64,000 bases of DNA from NCBI RefSeq assembly GCF_018687615.1, contig NZ_CP061299.1, positions 1,411,433-1,475,432 on the forward strand, in the 5' to 3' direction. The DNA is from Polynucleobacter sp. MWH-CaK5 (GTDB lineage Bacteria > Pseudomonadota > Gammaproteobacteria > Burkholderiales > Burkholderiaceae). Shown piece after piece: positions 28,018 to 37,327 of the stretch; the stretch's first letter is position 1, and each line of letters starts with the position of its first letter. The translations under genes were made by a program, and so were the position numbers. The notes under the pieces are model-generated. The model did no database searches. It was not told the origin of the DNA and saw only the letters and a list, made by a program, of their open reading frames with translations.

Positions 28018-29313
28018 ATGCAAACAGAATTAGCTCCTCAATTTATAGGCACTCCTGATGGCACGATGGCTCAAAGTATTTTGAGCAAATGTGTGCATTG
28101 TGGTTTTTGTACAGCAACCTGCCCGACCTATCAGCTACTGGGCGATGAATTAGATGGCCCACGTGGACGCATTTATTTGATCAAACAAATCGCTGAGGGC
28201 AAGCAAGCCACTGAAAAAACCAGAGAGCATTTGGATCGTTGCTTGACCTGCCGCAACTGCGAAAGCACCTGTCCTAGTGGCGTTGACTATGGTCACTTGA
28301 TTGATATTGGTCGCAAATGGGCTGAAGAACAAACCAATCCAAGACCATTCATGGAAAGAATGCTTCGCAAAGCATTGGCCAACGGTTTGACGAATAAAAC
28401 GCTGTTTGATAATGCGATGCGCATCGGCAGAATCGTCCGCCCTTTGATGCCAGCAGCCATCAAGCAAAAAATCCCTCAAGGAAAAAATCCGGGCACAAGA
28501 CCTGCGGCTAACTTGAATAAAACCAAGATGCTGATCTTAGAAGGCTGCGTTCAACCAGGCATGCTACCCAACATCAATAATGCAAGCTTCAGAGTGATGT
28601 CTCACTTGGGTGTAGATGTTTTGGCAGCTCCTAAAGCGGGTTGCTGTGGTGCCTTGAAGTACCACTTGAATGAACAAGAAGCTGGCTTGAATGACATGCG
28701 TCGCAATATTGACGCTTGGTGGCCTTACATCGAAGGAACTGCTCCTGAATGTCAGGGTGAGAAGGTTCAAGCCATTTTAATGAACGCCTCAGGTTGTGGC
28801 GTCACCATCAAAGAATATGGTCATATCCTAAAAGATGATCCTATTTATGCCAAGAAAGCACAAGTCATTTCAGATCTATGCAAAGACTTGGTCGAAGTAT
28901 TACCTCAGTACCTTGATAAGCTTCAAGGCTTGGTTGGAGATCGAGCCAAACAAGAAGGCGTGATTTTCCATCCACCTTGCACTTTGCAGCATGGTCAGAA
29001 AATCAAAGGTCAGCTAGAAGCCATGCTTGAAAAGCTAGGCATTAGCATCAACACCTGCCAAGACAGTCACCTATGTTGTGGCTCAGCTGGTACTTATTCA
29101 ATTTTGCAAGCTGATCTATCCAAACAGCTAAAAGAGCAAAAACTGAATAATCTTCAGCAGGCGGTTACTGATCATCAAGCGCAAAGAATTGTTTCTGCCA
29201 ACGTTGGCTGTATCACTCATTTACAAAATGAAACAACTCCTGTTGAACATTGGATTGAACTGATTGACTCTCTCATCGAGAAGAACATGGGACATGTCAG
29301 CACTTCAAAATAA
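28018..29313 (+). CDS. glcF: Glycolate oxidase iron-sulfur subunit GlcF
   Basis: A 431-residue Fe-S protein. Two 4Fe-4S motifs are visible near the N-terminus: CVHCGFCTATCP and CLTCRNCESTCP. Two CCG domains follow (GCVQPGM...KAGCCGALKYH and CTLQHG...HLCCGSAGTYS), as in heterodisulfide-reductase-like electron carriers. ATG 28018 is chosen, just after the glcE stop; an upstream GTG-like start would overlap glcE. The final 20 bases overlap yggS. Confidence 0.94.
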   Translation: MQTELAPQFIGTPDGTMAQSILSKCVHCGFCTATCPTYQLLGDELDGPRGRIYLIKQIAEGKQATEKTREHLDRCLTCRNCESTCPSGVDYGHLIDIGRKWAEEQTNPRPFMERMLRKALANGLTNKTLFDNAMRIGRIVRPLMPAAIKQKIPQGKNPGTRPAANLNKTKMLILEGCVQPGMLPNINNASFRVMSHLGVDVLAAPKAGCCGALKYHLNEQEAGLNDMRRNIDAWWPYIEGTAPECQGEKVQAILMNASGCGVTIKEYGHILKDDPIYAKKAQVISDLCKDLVEVLPQYLDKLQGLVGDRAKQEGVIFHPPCTLQHGQKIKGQLEAMLEKLGISINTCQDSHLCCGSAGTYSILQADLSKQLKEQKLNNLQQAVTDHQAQRIVSANVGCITHLQNETTPVEHWIELIDSLIEKNMGHVSTSK

Positions 29314-30007
29314 TTTACATGCCATCAAAGAGCGCATCCATCAAGCTGCAAAAGCTTGTGGTCGCTCTGCGCAAGAGATCAAGTTACTAGCTGTCTCCAA
29401 AACATTTCCAGCAGAAGATGTCAGAGATGCCTATGATCTTGGCCAAACATGCTTTGGTGAAAACTATGTTCAAGAAGGTGTTGCAAAAGTATTAGAACTA
29501 AAGGATTTGCGCTCCAGCCTTGAGTGGCACTTTATCGGTCCGATTCAAAGCAATAAATCGAAAGACGTCGCAGAAAACTTTGACTGGGTTCATAGCATCG
29601 ATCGCATCAAAATTGCGCAACGCTTAAATGATCAGAGACCCGCTCATTTACCGCCATTAGAGGTTTGCGTTCAAGTGAACATCAGCGGTGAGGCATCCAA
29701 GAGCGGCATTGGGCCAGACGAGCTTTTAGATATCTGCCAAAAAATATCGGCCATGCCCCATCTGCACTTAAGAGGCCTGATGAGTATTCCAGAGCCCACG
29801 GATGATGTGCAGGCTCAAAGAAAGTCTCACCAACAATTACGTGAGCTTTTAAGCAAACTACAACAATCTACTGCCCTTGATCATCAAAAGGTCCAGTTAG
29901 ATACTTTATCCATGGGCATGTCTTCAGATATTGAAGCAGCGATTGCAGAAGGTAGTACGATGGTGCGTGTTGGCACAGCAATTTTTGGCAAAAGAACTTA
30001 TTTATGA
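29294..30007 (+). CDS. YggS family pyridoxal phosphate homeostasis protein
   Basis: A 237-residue PLP-binding protein of the YggS/PROSC family, involved in free PLP and amino-acid balance rather than a defined catalytic reaction. Seen: LLAVSKTFPAEDVR with the PLP lysine (Ser-Lys), FGENYVQE, WHFIGPIQSNKSK and LSMGMSSDIEAAIAEGSTMVRVGTAIFG. It overlaps the following proC by an ATGA. The yggS-proC pairing is widespread in bacteria and supports the assignment. Confidence 0.93.
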   Translation: MSALQNNLHAIKERIHQAAKACGRSAQEIKLLAVSKTFPAEDVRDAYDLGQTCFGENYVQEGVAKVLELKDLRSSLEWHFIGPIQSNKSKDVAENFDWVHSIDRIKIAQRLNDQRPAHLPPLEVCVQVNISGEASKSGIGPDELLDICQKISAMPHLHLRGLMSIPEPTDDVQAQRKSHQQLRELLSKLQQSTALDHQKVQLDTLSMGMSSDIEAAIAEGSTMVRVGTAIFGKRTYL

Positions 30008-30852
30008 CTTCATTAGCAAATTTAAAAATCGGTTTTATTGGTGGCGGAAACATGGCCAGCGCTTTGATTGGTGGCCTGATTAATCAGGGAGCCTTGGCAA
30101 AGAACATGTTTGTTGCTGATCCATTTGATCAAACACGTCAACGCCTTGAAAGCGATCTTTCAATCATTTGCGCAGCGTCTGTCGATAAATTAGCGCCACA
30201 CATTGAAAGTTGTGATGTTCTTGTCATGGCTGTTAAGCCACAACAATTTAAAGAAGCTGCTGCTGAGTTAGCACTTGTGCTGAAATCCATCACAAGCAAA
30301 CCTCTTTGCTTGAGCGTGGCAGCTGGTATTAAAACAGCCGACATGGCCAAGTGGCTTGGTCACCAAAGAGTTATCCGCGCCATGCCCAACACCCCTGCTT
30401 TGATTGGTGAAGGCATGACTGGCTTATTTGCCGATAGCAATATCAGTGCTACAGACAAAGCACTTGCAAGCTCAATTTGTGAAGCTGTGGGCAAGATTGT
30501 TTGGGTTGATTCTGAAAAACAAATGGACGACATCACAGCCGTGTCTGGCAGTGGTCCAGCCTATGTATTTGCCTTCTTGGAATCTCTTGAGAAAGCCGCC
30601 ATTGCACAAGGTCTCTCACAAGAGCAAGCACGTCTGTTAGCGATACAAACCTTGCAAGGAGCCGCCAAGCTTGCAGCTCAATCGCCAGAGTCACCAGCAA
30701 CCCTCAGAGAGCGTGTGACCTCAAAAGGCGGCACAACCTATGCTGCACTGACGGTCCTTGAGCAAGAGTCTTGGGCCAACATCATGATGAAAGCGGTTGC
30801 GGCAGCCAGTGATCGCAGCGAAGCCATGGGCGAAGAATTTAGTAAGCAATAA
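30004..30852 (+). CDS. proC: Pyrroline-5-carboxylate reductase
   Basis: A 282-residue ProC that reduces pyrroline-5-carboxylate to proline with NAD(P)H. The Rossmann motif FIGGGNMASALIGGL is at the N-terminus, VIRAMPNTPALIGEGMTGL in the middle, and the family signature TAVSGSGPAYVFAFLESL ... VTSKGGTTYAAL towards the end. Translationally coupled to yggS. An inverted repeat of 10-bp arms at 30859-30884 follows its stop. Confidence 0.96.
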   Translation: MTSLANLKIGFIGGGNMASALIGGLINQGALAKNMFVADPFDQTRQRLESDLSIICAASVDKLAPHIESCDVLVMAVKPQQFKEAAAELALVLKSITSKPLCLSVAAGIKTADMAKWLGHQRVIRAMPNTPALIGEGMTGLFADSNISATDKALASSICEAVGKIVWVDSEKQMDDITAVSGSGPAYVFAFLESLEKAAIAQGLSQEQARLLAIQTLQGAAKLAAQSPESPATLRERVTSKGGTTYAALTVLEQESWANIMMKAVAAASDRSEAMGEEFSKQ

Positions 30853-30858
30853 GAACCT

Positions 30859-30884
30859 ACATCAATCATTTCTCTGATTGATGT
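30859..30884. terminator. Inverted repeat between convergent proC and ubiA
   Basis: ACATCAATCA (30859-30868) and TGATTGATGT (30875-30884) are perfect complements around a 6-base loop, placed between two convergent genes. There is no T-run on either strand, so it may be a weak or 3'-end-protecting hairpin rather than a classic terminator. Confidence 0.5.
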
Positions 30885-30896
30885 GCCGCTAGAATT

Positions 30897-31745
30897 TTAG
30901 TAAGCGAAGGCGATGGCTAAAAACAAGCTCATGCCAAACCAATTGTTTCTTCTGAATGCCAAAAAGCACTTTTCCTTCTGACAATCTTTGATCAATTGGA
31001 AATAATAAATAGCCAGCAAAAAGGCCAACCCTAAAAAGATCCAAAAGATTGTCGGGAATGCCAACAGCCATCCAAGCACAACAAAGCAAAGAAGGCTGAT
31101 GCCATAGCAAATACAAATGGCTAAAACATCAAACTGCCCAAACGTGATGGCAGACGTCTTAATGCCCAAACTTAAATCATCATCCCGATCAACCATTGCA
31201 TAAGCGGTGTCGTAAGCAATCGCCCAAGCGATATTTGCCAGCACCAATAACCATGCATAAGCAGGTATCTCGTTCATAACGGCCGCAAAGGCCATTGGAA
31301 TGCCAAATGAAAACGCGATACCCAAAATGGCTTGAGGGATTGAGAAAAATCTTTTGGTGAAGGGATAAATAACTGCAATAGCCACTGCAGGAACAGACAA
31401 AATCTTTGTGTATGTATTGAGTGGCAAAATCAAGATGAATGCCACAATTGCAAGCGCTGCGGCAACGATCAAGGCTTCTACAGGCTTGATTCTTCCCGCA
31501 GTAACTGGACGATCTTGGGTTCTCGAGACATGCTTATCAAAGTCTCGATCAGCGTAATCGTTGATAGCGCAACCGGCGCTTCTCATCAGAAAGCAACCTA
31601 AAACAAAAATGATCAGATGAGATGCTTTTGGCTCACCACTCGATGCGATCCATAAACCCCACAAAGTTGGCCACAAGACCAACAAGGTACCAATTGGTTT
31701 ATCAAATCGAATCAGCGCTAAATAATCAGACAACCTTGAAGCCAT
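30897..31745 (-). CDS. ubiA: 4-hydroxybenzoate octaprenyltransferase
   Basis: A 282-residue integral membrane prenyltransferase that attaches the polyprenyl tail to 4-hydroxybenzoate in ubiquinone synthesis. The first Asp-rich motif is NDYADRDFDKHVSRTQDRPV, and the second is the YDTAYAMVDRDDDLSLGIKTSAI region. Eight or so membrane segments are apparent. Its ATG overlaps the oxyR stop by one base (TAATG), so it is translated in tandem with oxyR. Confidence 0.95.
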   Translation of the reverse strand: MASRLSDYLALIRFDKPIGTLLVLWPTLWGLWIASSGEPKASHLIIFVLGCFLMRSAGCAINDYADRDFDKHVSRTQDRPVTAGRIKPVEALIVAAALAIVAFILILPLNTYTKILSVPAVAIAVIYPFTKRFFSIPQAILGIAFSFGIPMAFAAVMNEIPAYAWLLVLANIAWAIAYDTAYAMVDRDDDLSLGIKTSAITFGQFDVLAICICYGISLLCFVVLGWLLAFPTIFWIFLGLAFLLAIYYFQLIKDCQKEKCFLAFRRNNWFGMSLFLAIAFAY

Positions 31746-32662
31746 TACAAGAAATCCACTCCAGTCATGCCCGATGATTTAATTGCATCGGCCAAAGCAT
31801 GCATGGCTTTTGTTCTGGCGTAACTTTTACGCCAAGCCAAGACCACGCGACGTTTAGGAATCGGGTCGGCAAATGGAATGTAGCGAATCAAACCATTGCT
31901 ATTAGCATCCTCAGGGATTGATGTGATTGGCATGATGCTGATACCAATACCACCAGCCACCATCTGCCTGATGGTTTCTAAAGAAGATCCTTCAAAAGTA
32001 CTGATCTCGCCATCTTTTTGATTTTTCTGCATGTCAGGACAAATATCTAAAACCTGATCTCTGAAGCAATGTCCCTCACCCAATAACAATGTTTTTTGTG
32101 ACTGCAATTCAGTGTGCTGAATGATCGATAGGGTTTGCCAAGGGTGCCCCTGAGGAACAGCCACCATAAAACCCTCTTCATACAAAGGGAGAACTTCAAG
32201 GCCACTTTGCGGAAATGTATCCGCCATGATGGCCGCATCAATATCACCTTGCTTTAAAAGCTCTAAAAGCTTTGTCGTGAAATTTTCTTGAAGGTACAAA
32301 GGCATTTGCGGCAAAGCATGACGACATTTGGCAATCAATTTTGGCAACAAATATGGAGCAATCGTGTAAATGGTTCCTAGACGCACAGGGCCTGAAAGAG
32401 GGTCTTGACCATGTTGAGCTAGGTGCTTGATGAACTGAGCTTCATCCAATACTTTTTGGGCCTGATGAATGATTGTCTGACCCAAGGCAGTGATTGCTAG
32501 CTCAGAACCAGAACGCTCAAAAATCTGAACATTGAGCTCATCTTCCAACTTTTTGACAGCAACAGATAAGGTCGGCTGAGAAACAAAGCAAGCTTCAGCT
32601 GCTCGGCCAAAGTGGCGTTCTCTTGCAACGGCAACAATATATCGAAGTTCTGTGAGTGTCAT
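31745..32662 (-). CDS. oxyR: LysR-type hydrogen peroxide sensor OxyR
   Basis: A 305-residue LysR regulator. The N-terminal winged helix (LRYIVAVARERHFGRAAEACFVSQPTLS region) is standard. The redox cysteines are in GEGHCFRDQVLDIC, at Cys199 and Cys208, the same numbering as E. coli OxyR. It should activate peroxide defence genes when oxidised; no catalase or peroxiredoxin gene is in this window. It sits between recG (12-base gap) and ubiA. Confidence 0.94.
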   Translation of the reverse strand: MTLTELRYIVAVARERHFGRAAEACFVSQPTLSVAVKKLEDELNVQIFERSGSELAITALGQTIIHQAQKVLDEAQFIKHLAQHGQDPLSGPVRLGTIYTIAPYLLPKLIAKCRHALPQMPLYLQENFTTKLLELLKQGDIDAAIMADTFPQSGLEVLPLYEEGFMVAVPQGHPWQTLSIIQHTELQSQKTLLLGEGHCFRDQVLDICPDMQKNQKDGEISTFEGSSLETIRQMVAGGIGISIMPITSIPEDANSNGLIRYIPFADPIPKRRVVLAWRKSYARTKAMHALADAIKSSGMTGVDFL

Positions 32663-32674
32663 ACAGAGAGGATA

Positions 32675-34744
32675 TCAAGCTTTTAGGTATTCAGCACGAT
32701 TGCCTAACCAACGCAATAAATGCTCCTGAGCAATCTCAGGGTGACTATTGAGGAGCTGCTTGGCTAGCTCTTGAGTTTTTTCAATCAACCAAGACTCTTT
32801 TTGTAAATCAATGAAGCGCAACATCGCATCACCTGATTGCTTTGAACCCAGTAATTCACCCGGTCCGCGCAAAGCCAAATCTCGCTCGGCAATCACAAAA
32901 CCATCCTGGGTCTCCTTGAGAGTTTGTAAACGCTCTTTCGCTGCCATTGACAGCTCTGGGCCATACAACAAAATACACACGGACTCTGCTGAACCTCGCC
33001 CAACTCGACCCCTTAATTGATGAAGTTGCGAGTAACCAAATCTTTCTGCATGCTCAATGATCATCAATGAGGCATTTGGCACATCAACCCCCACCTCAAT
33101 CACAGTGGTGGCCACCAATACCTGGATATCGCCTGCAGCAAATGCTTGCATGACAGCATTTTTCTCAGCCCCCTTTAAGCGACCATGCACCAAACCAATG
33201 GCGACCCCAGGCAAAGCCTCTTGAAGCGCCGCATGAGTCTCTACCGCTGTCTTTAATTGCAAGACCTCAGACTCTTCAATCAAAGGACACACCCAATACA
33301 CTTGGCGCCCTTTATTTAATTCAGACACCAAACCCGAGACCAACTCTTGACGACGTTCGTTTTTAACCAGCTTGGTGACAATCGGAGTTCTGCCAGGTGG
33401 CAATTCATTGATGACAGACACCTCTAGGTCAGCATAAAAAGTCATCGCCAGTGTTCTTGGTATCGGCGTTGCAGACATCATCAACTGATGACAATCAACT
33501 TCAACATCATCAATCTTTTGCTGTAAACGTAAACGCTGCTTGACCCCAAATCGATGTTGCTCATCAATCACCGCAAACCCTAATCTTGCGAATTCAACAC
33601 CCTCTTGAATCAAGGCGTGAGTTCCAATCACTAACTGAGCCTCACCATTACAAATCAGCTCTTGAGCCTCTCGCTTTTCTTTGGCCTTCAGAGAGCCCGT
33701 CAACCAAGCGATCTTCACACCCAAAGGCTCAAGCCAAGTTTTTAATTTGCGGTAGTGTTGTTCTGCGAGTATTTCTGTTGGCGCCATGATCGCTGCTTGA
33801 TAGCCATGATCAATGCAATGCAAAGCAGCCAAAGTGGCCACCACCGTTTTGCCACTACCAACATCTCCTTGCAAAAGCCTGTTCATTGGATATGACTCGC
33901 CCAAGTCTTTCAAAATATCCAGCCAAGATTGCTGTTGAGCATTGGTCAATTGAAAAGGCAATTGCTTTAAAAATTTCTCCAGCACGCCACCTTTGACGGC
34001 CTTCTCGCTCATGCGCACCGCTTGACGAGCCAAACGCTTTTCACGAGCCTGCAAAAGAGATAACTGCTGAGCCAGCAACTCCTCTATTTGAACCCGTCTC
34101 CAAGCAGGATGATGACGATCCTGAATCGCTGCCAAATCATCAGACTTGCCTGGCTGATGCAGGGTATTCAGAGCGCTCCACAAACTTGGAATTTCCAAAC
34201 CAACAAAAGTGCTTGCCATGACTTCTTTAGGCAAAAGATCTTTTAAATGTGACTGCAATTCATCATCTTTAAAGGCCTTGCTGATGGCTTGGCGAATCAC
34301 ATGCTGACCAACACCTGCCACGGTTGAATAAACGGGCGTCAAGGTGCTTGGCAAGGGGGTGTCAGGGCTCACTGCTTTAACACCTGGGTGAACCATCTCA
34401 GGGCCATAAAACCCATCTCTGATTTCACCCCGAACCCTCAAATTAACACCAACCGCCATTTGCTTTTGCTGGCTGGGGTAAAAGTTCAACCATCTCAGAA
34501 ATAACTCATCACCATGTTCATCCCTGATCACCACCAATAATTGCCTTCTGGGACGGAACAAAACCTCCTGCTTGATCACTACCCCCTGAACCTGAAAGGT
34601 CAATCCACCAAAAGTACCAATAGCCTGGGCAATCGTTGATAATTTGGTTTCGTCCTCATAACGAATAGGTAGATGTAAAACGCAGTCCAAGCTGGAGTGC
34701 AATCCTAGCTTTTCTAATGAAGGTGAACTGGCTTTTTTGGTCAT
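32675..34744 (-). CDS. recG: ATP-dependent DNA helicase RecG
   Basis: A 689-residue RecG, which remodels stalled replication forks and Holliday junctions. An N-terminal wedge/OB domain is followed by helicase motifs: GDVGSGKT (I), DEQHRFG (II), MSATPIPRTLAM (III), and RGRVGRG (VI). First gene of the minus-strand recG-oxyR-ubiA unit. It is divergent from queA across about 32 bases, so the two promoters must overlap or lie within coding sequence. Confidence 0.97.
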   Translation of the reverse strand: MTKKASSPSLEKLGLHSSLDCVLHLPIRYEDETKLSTIAQAIGTFGGLTFQVQGVVIKQEVLFRPRRQLLVVIRDEHGDELFLRWLNFYPSQQKQMAVGVNLRVRGEIRDGFYGPEMVHPGVKAVSPDTPLPSTLTPVYSTVAGVGQHVIRQAISKAFKDDELQSHLKDLLPKEVMASTFVGLEIPSLWSALNTLHQPGKSDDLAAIQDRHHPAWRRVQIEELLAQQLSLLQAREKRLARQAVRMSEKAVKGGVLEKFLKQLPFQLTNAQQQSWLDILKDLGESYPMNRLLQGDVGSGKTVVATLAALHCIDHGYQAAIMAPTEILAEQHYRKLKTWLEPLGVKIAWLTGSLKAKEKREAQELICNGEAQLVIGTHALIQEGVEFARLGFAVIDEQHRFGVKQRLRLQQKIDDVEVDCHQLMMSATPIPRTLAMTFYADLEVSVINELPPGRTPIVTKLVKNERRQELVSGLVSELNKGRQVYWVCPLIEESEVLQLKTAVETHAALQEALPGVAIGLVHGRLKGAEKNAVMQAFAAGDIQVLVATTVIEVGVDVPNASLMIIEHAERFGYSQLHQLRGRVGRGSAESVCILLYGPELSMAAKERLQTLKETQDGFVIAERDLALRGPGELLGSKQSGDAMLRFIDLQKESWLIEKTQELAKQLLNSHPEIAQEHLLRWLGNRAEYLKA

Positions 34745-34776
34745 TGATAAAATCTTTATATTCCCATGGTACAGCG

Positions 34777-35814
34777 ATGCGTCTTTCAGACTTTAATTAC
34801 AACCTGCCGCCCGAGTTAATTGCTCAAAACCCACTACCGAATAGAACGGCTAGCAGGTTACTCGTTCTGGAAAATCATGCTGCAGACATCGTCATTAAAG
34901 ATCAACAATTCACTGATTTGATTGATTTGTTAAATCCCAATGACTTATTGGTATTCAATGATACAAAAGTTATCCCAGCCCGTTTGTTTGGCAAAAAGGA
35001 ATCTGGTGGCGCTGTTGAAGTCTTCTTAGAAAGAATCACTGGTGAAACCACAGCGGTTGCCCAAATCAGAGCTTCAAAATCACCAAAACCTGGCAACAAG
35101 ATCATCTTGGGTAGCGATGATGAGCCTTTTGAAATAGAAGTCATGGGTCGCCCTGATGACTCAGACAATCGCTTCTATGAGATTAAATTCTCATCCCCAT
35201 GTTTATCCCTGCTAGAAAAACACGGACAACTACCACTACCTCCCTACATCACCCATGAAGCAAATGCTGATGATTTAGAACGCTACCAAACCGTCGTAGC
35301 CAAAAATCCTGGTGCAGTTGCTGCCCCAACCGCAGGCCTTCACTTTGATCAAGCAACTTTAGACAAGGTCATGGCCAAGGGAATCAAATACACCACCCTC
35401 ACCTTGCACGTTGGTGCTGGAACCTTCACGCCTGTTAGAACTGAAGATTTATCTGAACACAAAATGCACAGTGAGTGGTTTTCTATTCCAACAGAAACAC
35501 AAGAACTCATCAAGCAAACCAAATCGGCAGGTGGAAAAGTGATTGCGGTGGGCACCACCAGTTTGAGAGCTCTTGAGTCATCAGCTGCATTTGGCATCCA
35601 AGAGGGTGAAACAAAATTGTTCATTACCCCAGGTTATGAATTCAAAGTGATTGATCAATTGATCACTAACTTTCACTTACCCTGCTCAACCTTGCTCATG
35701 TTGGTCAGCGCCTTTGCTGGGGTAGAGCCCATCAGAAAAGCTTATGATCATGCCATTCAACAACAATATCGCTTCTTCAGCTATGGCGATGCAATGCTAC
35801 TCACACGTCAATGA
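34777..35814 (+). CDS. queA: S-adenosylmethionine:tRNA ribosyltransferase-isomerase
   Basis: A 345-residue QueA that turns preQ1 in tRNA into epoxyqueuosine. It begins MRLSDFNYNLPPELIAQNPLPNRTASRLL, with later GAVAAPTAGLHF and HVGAGTFTPVR, both family hallmarks. ATG 34777 is chosen; an upstream ATG at 34717 would overlap recG on the other strand and add sequence unlike the family. Its TGA overlaps the tgt ATG. Confidence 0.97.
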   Translation: MRLSDFNYNLPPELIAQNPLPNRTASRLLVLENHAADIVIKDQQFTDLIDLLNPNDLLVFNDTKVIPARLFGKKESGGAVEVFLERITGETTAVAQIRASKSPKPGNKIILGSDDEPFEIEVMGRPDDSDNRFYEIKFSSPCLSLLEKHGQLPLPPYITHEANADDLERYQTVVAKNPGAVAAPTAGLHFDQATLDKVMAKGIKYTTLTLHVGAGTFTPVRTEDLSEHKMHSEWFSIPTETQELIKQTKSAGGKVIAVGTTSLRALESSAAFGIQEGETKLFITPGYEFKVIDQLITNFHLPCSTLLMLVSAFAGVEPIRKAYDHAIQQQYRFFSYGDAMLLTRQ

Positions 35815-36965
35815 ATTCATTTAACTTCAAACTTCTCAAAAAAGATTCTCGAACGCATGCCCGCCGAGGCGAGCTAACCCTCACGCATGGCAAAGTTCAA
35901 ACCCCTATTTTTATGCCGGTTGGCACCTACGGCACGGTCAAAGGAATGACACCACGAGACCTCGAGGAAGCGGCTGCGCAAATCGTTCTTGGCAACACCT
36001 TTCATCTATGGCTAAGACCTGGTCTTGATGTGATCGGTAAGCATCAAGGCTTACATGACTTCATGGGTTGGAAAAAGCCTATCTTGACAGATTCTGGTGG
36101 TTTTCAGGTATTCAGCTTAGGTGCTTTGAGAAAAATCACAGAAGAAGGCGTTGCCTTTGCGTCTCCAGTGAATGGCGACAAGTTATTCATGTCCCCTGAA
36201 ATCTCAATGGATATCCAAGCGGTATTGAACAGTGACATTGCGATGCAATTTGATGAGTGCACCCCTTACGAAACTAATGGCATCACCACTGACGAAAAAA
36301 CTGCTAAGAACTCACTAGAACTATCACTCAGATGGGGTGAGCGTTCTATCCGCAGATTCAGAGAACTCAATACAGGCAATGCTTTGTTTGGAATCGTGCA
36401 AGGCGGGATGTTTGAACACCTCAGAGACGTTTCTTTGGATGGGGTCGCCAATCAAGATTTTGACGGTATTGCCATTGGCGGCCTATCAGTGGGAGAGCCA
36501 AAACCAGAATTTGAAAGAATTTTGAGCCACATTGGCCCCAAGCTACCTGAAAACAAACCTCATTATTTGATGGGCGTTGGCACCCCTGAAGATTTGGTTT
36601 TAGGTGTGAGCCAAGGCATTGATATGTTTGACTGCGTGATGCCAACCAGAAACGCAAGAAATGGTTGGTTATTCACCCGATTTGGCGACTTAAAGCTCAG
36701 AAATGCAGCCTTCAAAGACGATACCCGCCCTTTGGATGCAAGCTGTGGCTGCTACACCTGCCGCAACTTTTCAAGAGCCTATTTGCACCATTTACAAAAA
36801 ACCAACGAGATCCTTGGGGCACAGCTCAACACGATTCATAACATCCACTATTACATCAATCTAATGAGCGAAATTAGGCAATCCTTAGATGAGGACCTAT
36901 TCCCTGAATTTATTGAGGAATTTCATAAAAATAGAGCTTTGGGCGTCCTTGAGACTACAGGGTAA
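35811..36965 (+). CDS. tgt: Queuine tRNA-guanine transglycosylase
   Basis: A 384-residue TGT that exchanges guanine-34 of certain tRNAs for preQ1. The active-site region DSGGFQVFSLG and GGLSVGEPK, MGVGTPEDLV, FDCVMPTRNARNG and the zinc-binding CGCYTC...H are all present. It overlaps queA by ATGA, so the two queuosine steps are coupled, and it leads into yajC-secD-secF, the classical order. Confidence 0.98.
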   Translation: MNSFNFKLLKKDSRTHARRGELTLTHGKVQTPIFMPVGTYGTVKGMTPRDLEEAAAQIVLGNTFHLWLRPGLDVIGKHQGLHDFMGWKKPILTDSGGFQVFSLGALRKITEEGVAFASPVNGDKLFMSPEISMDIQAVLNSDIAMQFDECTPYETNGITTDEKTAKNSLELSLRWGERSIRRFRELNTGNALFGIVQGGMFEHLRDVSLDGVANQDFDGIAIGGLSVGEPKPEFERILSHIGPKLPENKPHYLMGVGTPEDLVLGVSQGIDMFDCVMPTRNARNGWLFTRFGDLKLRNAAFKDDTRPLDASCGCYTCRNFSRAYLHHLQKTNEILGAQLNTIHNIHYYINLMSEIRQSLDEDLFPEFIEEFHKNRALGVLETTG

Positions 36966-36994
36966 AATCAGACTTTCTACTTGGAGGAAATAAG

Positions 36995-37315
36995 ATGTTG
37001 ATCAGTAACGCATATGCACAGACAGCCGGAGCAGAATCTGGTGGATTAATGGGTTTTTTACCTTTGGTATTGATGTTTGTCGTTTTATATTTTGTGATGA
37101 TTCGTCCACAAATGAAACGTCAAAAAGAAGTTAGAAACATGCTTGAAGCATTAGCAGTTGGCGATGAAGTTGTGACTGTTGGCGGCCTGATGGGTAAAGT
37201 AACCACCCTAAAAGATCCGTATGTAACAGTTGAGTTGCTACCTGGAACAGAAGTAAAGATGCAAAAGAATGCAATTACAGCTGTTTTGCCAAAAGGCACG
37301 ATCAAAGAAATCTAA
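36995..37315 (+). CDS. yajC: Preprotein translocase subunit YajC
   Basis: A 106-residue single-pass inner-membrane protein of the SecDF-YajC complex. The transmembrane segment is at about residues 18-37 (LMGFLPLVLMFVVLYFVM), followed by IRPQMKRQKEVRNML and GDEVVTVGGLMGKV, which are characteristic. A ribosome site (GGAGG) precedes the ATG. It is 12 bases before secD. Confidence 0.96.
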   Translation: MLISNAYAQTAGAESGGLMGFLPLVLMFVVLYFVMIRPQMKRQKEVRNMLEALAVGDEVVTVGGLMGKVTTLKDPYVTVELLPGTEVKMQKNAITAVLPKGTIKEI

Positions 37316-37327
37316 GAAAGCTTTAGC